Positions 62,427 to 64,000 of a stretch of DNA of 64,000 nt are shown piece by piece. The position numbers were made by a program, and so were the translations under genes. Position 1 is the first letter of the stretch; every line of letters starts with the position of its first letter. This DNA is from Halegenticoccus tardaugens (GTDB lineage: Archaea; Halobacteriota; Halobacteria; Halobacteriales; Haloferacaceae), in the NCBI RefSeq assembly GCF_004116405.1, contig NZ_SDIC01000004.1, positions 292,079 through 356,078 of the forward strand, in the 5' to 3' direction. The notes beneath the pieces are model-generated. The model ran no database searches. It was not told where the DNA came from and was given only the letters and a program-made list of their open reading frames with translations.

Positions 62427-64000
62427 GATTCGACCGCATCCGGCTCGTGAACTTCAAACCGTACGAGGACACCGACCTCACCCTCCGCGACGGGGTGACG
62501 GTCATCCACGGGTTGAACGGCAGCGGGAAGTCGTCGCTGCTCGAAGCGTGCTTTTTCGCCCTCTACGGGTCGAAATCGCTCGACGGAACGCTCGACGACG
62601 CTATCACGAACGGCGAGGAGGACGCGGAGATCGACCTGTGGTTCACCCACGACGGCGACGAGTACCACATCGAGCGCCGACTCCGTCGGTCGGGCGACCG
62701 CACGCTCACCGCGAAGTGCGTTCTCACGGGGCCGGAATCGACCGTCGACGGCGCGCGCGACGTGCGCCGGCGCGTGACGGACATGCTCAGGATGGACGCG
62801 GAGGCGTTCGTCAACTGCGCGTACGTTCGACAGGGGGAGGTGAACAAGCTCATCAACGCGACGCCCTCCCAGCGGCAGGACATGATCGACGACCTCCTCC
62901 AGCTCGGCAAGCTCGAAGCCTATCGGGAGCGCGCGGCGGACGCTCGACTCGGCGTGAACGACGTGCTCGCGGACAAGCGTGGCCGGCTCTCCGAACTCGA
63001 CTCCCAGATCGAAGCCAAGGAGGACCAGAACCTCCACGAGCGACTCAACGGCCTCGAATCCGAACTCGGAAGCGTCGTCGACGAGCTCGAACACTACGAG
63101 ACACAGCGGGAGAAGGCGGAACGAACCCGAGACGAGGCGAAACGGGTCCTCGACGGGTACGAAGAAAAGCGCGAGGATCTCGCCCGCCTCGCCGAGGAGA
63201 TCGAGGAGCTGGAGGAGAAGATCTCCGAGACGGAAGCCGAACGCGACGACCGTCGAGACGAGATCCGCGAGGCTCGCGAACGGATCGACGAGCGCGCCGA
63301 CGAGATCGACGGGTTGCTCGCGGACTCGTCGATCGAGCGCGCCGATCCGGACGCGATCGAGTCGCGACGCGCCGCGCTCGCGGAGCGCCGGACCGAACTC
63401 GACGAGCGGCTCTCGGACCTTCGAGCGAAGGTCACGATGCTCTCGAACCAGGCGGAGAAGCTGACCGAACGCGCCGACGAGTGCGACGCGCGCGCGGACG
63501 AAAAACGAGACAGAGCCGACGACCTGCGCACGGCCGTCGAGGCGGCGACGGACGAACTCGAACGGCGGGGCGAATCGCTCGCGGAACTCGACGCGGAACG
63601 CGCCGACCTCGAAGAACGCTTCGACGACGCGCCGATCGCGCCCGGCGAGGCCGCTGCGTACGAGTCGGAGCTCCGGGCCGAGCGCGCCGACCTTCGCGAC
63701 GAGGAGGCCGAGACGAGGGCCGACCTCGAAAGCGCCGCGACGCGCGTCGAAGAGGCCGAGGCGCTGCTCGACGAGGGGAAGTGTCCGGAGTGCGGCCAGC
63801 CGGTCGACGGATCCCCACACCTCGACGCGATCGACGCGGACAGAGAGCGCGTCGAGTCGCTCGAAGCGGAGCTGGAGGCCGTCCGCGAACGCCGATCGGC
63901 GCTCGAGGACGACGTCGACGAAGCGGCCGCGCTCGCGGAGGCGGAGCGGCGGATCGAGGAACTCCGCAGCAGCAGGGAGATGTTCGAAGAGCGGATCGAG
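62423..64000 (+). CDS. rad50: DNA double-strand break repair ATPase Rad50, N-terminal part
   Basis: The gene starts with GTG at 62423 inside the mre11 stop and runs off the right edge, open for 526 codons. The Walker [10 protein letters not shown] (30-38) and the Q-loop with Gln137 ([14 protein letters not shown]) belong to the SMC-like ATPase; a long coiled coil follows, interrupted by the zinc hook CPEC at Cys454 and Cys457, where two Rad50 molecules join. The return coiled coil and the second ATPase half lie beyond the window. Confidence 0.96.
   Translation, partial: MRFDRIRLVNFKPYEDTDLTLRDGVTVIHGLNGSGKSSLLEACFFALYGSKSLDGTLDDAITNGEEDAEIDLWFTHDGDEYHIERRLRRSGDRTLTAKCVLTGPESTVDGARDVRRRVTDMLRMDAEAFVNCAYVRQGEVNKLINATPSQRQDMIDDLLQLGKLEAYRERAADARLGVNDVLADKRGRLSELDSQIEAKEDQNLHERLNGLESELGSVVDELEHYETQREKAERTRDEAKRVLDGYEEKREDLARLAEEIEELEEKISETEAERDDRRDEIREARERIDERADEIDGLLADSSIERADPDAIESRRAALAERRTELDERLSDLRAKVTMLSNQAEKLTERADECDARADEKRDRADDLRTAVEAATDELERRGESLAELDAERADLEERFDDAPIAPGEAAAYESELRAERADLRDEEAETRADLESAATRVEEAEALLDEGKCPECGQPVDGSPHLDAIDADRERVESLEAELEAVRERRSALEDDVDEAAALAEAERRIEELRSSREMFEERIE

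Overview
The window looks like chromosomal DNA of a halophilic archaeon (class Halobacteria). GC content is very high, proteins are acidic (Asp/Glu-rich), many genes lack a Shine-Dalgarno site and instead have an AT-rich box A about 25-32 bases before the start codon (leaderless transcripts), secreted proteins carry Tat signals, and marker genes are archaeal: PAN, aCPSF1, archaeal ProRS, Mre11/Rad50, KorAB, geranylgeranyl reductase. The order pan - small HTH gene - small Arg-rich gene - mre11 - rad50, with a cytochrome b cluster and an nth gene nearby, recalls Haloferax-type genomes (from memory, not checked). No rRNA, tRNA, CRISPR array, insertion sequence or prophage was seen, so this is mostly core genome.

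Layout. 1-3.3 kb: end of an S9 peptidase, methylmalonyl-CoA mutase small subunit with its GTPase MeaB, and a dicarboxylate/amino-acid symporter. 3.5-7.8 kb: an alpha/beta hydrolase and an acyl-CoA set (AMP-forming ligase, thiolase, DUF35 partner). 8-13.3 kb: an acetate block (universal stress protein, SSS symporter, DUF4212 subunit, acetyl-CoA synthetase). 13.5-18.4 kb: TAXI-TRAP uptake system and the large methylmalonyl-CoA mutase subunit. 18.5-24.2 kb: a stand-alone NuoCD, a flavin reductase and 2-oxoacid:ferredoxin oxidoreductase KorAB. 24.4-36.8 kb: permease, lipid reductase, aldo/keto reductase, DUF373, SppA, a coiled-coil protein, an endonuclease III-like glycosylase, methylglyoxal synthase and several small proteins. 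36.9-47.8 kb: aCPSF1 with a long structured leader, an NSS transporter with a small partner, ProRS and the large glutamate synthase. 47.8-52.8 kb: a flavin-type protein, a winged helix protein, M28 peptidase, a degenerate NAD-kinase-like protein and an SRPBCC protein. 52.8-57.6 kb: a split b6f-like cytochrome b operon led by a membrane-anchored cupredoxin and accompanied by small uncharacterised membrane proteins. 57.7-64 kb: nth, PAN, an HTH regulator and mre11-rad50 (rad50 runs off the end).

The metabolism fits a heterotroph that takes up acetate and organic acids, activates them to CoA esters, passes carbon through methylmalonyl-CoA and a ferredoxin-linked TCA step, and feeds electrons into quinone-linked respiration. 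The observations most worth following are the cupredoxin-for-Rieske arrangement of the cytochrome b operon, the folded leader in front of aCPSF1, the hairpin- and box-A-rich intergenic island at 33.0-33.4 kb, and four well-placed inverted repeats that look like operators.
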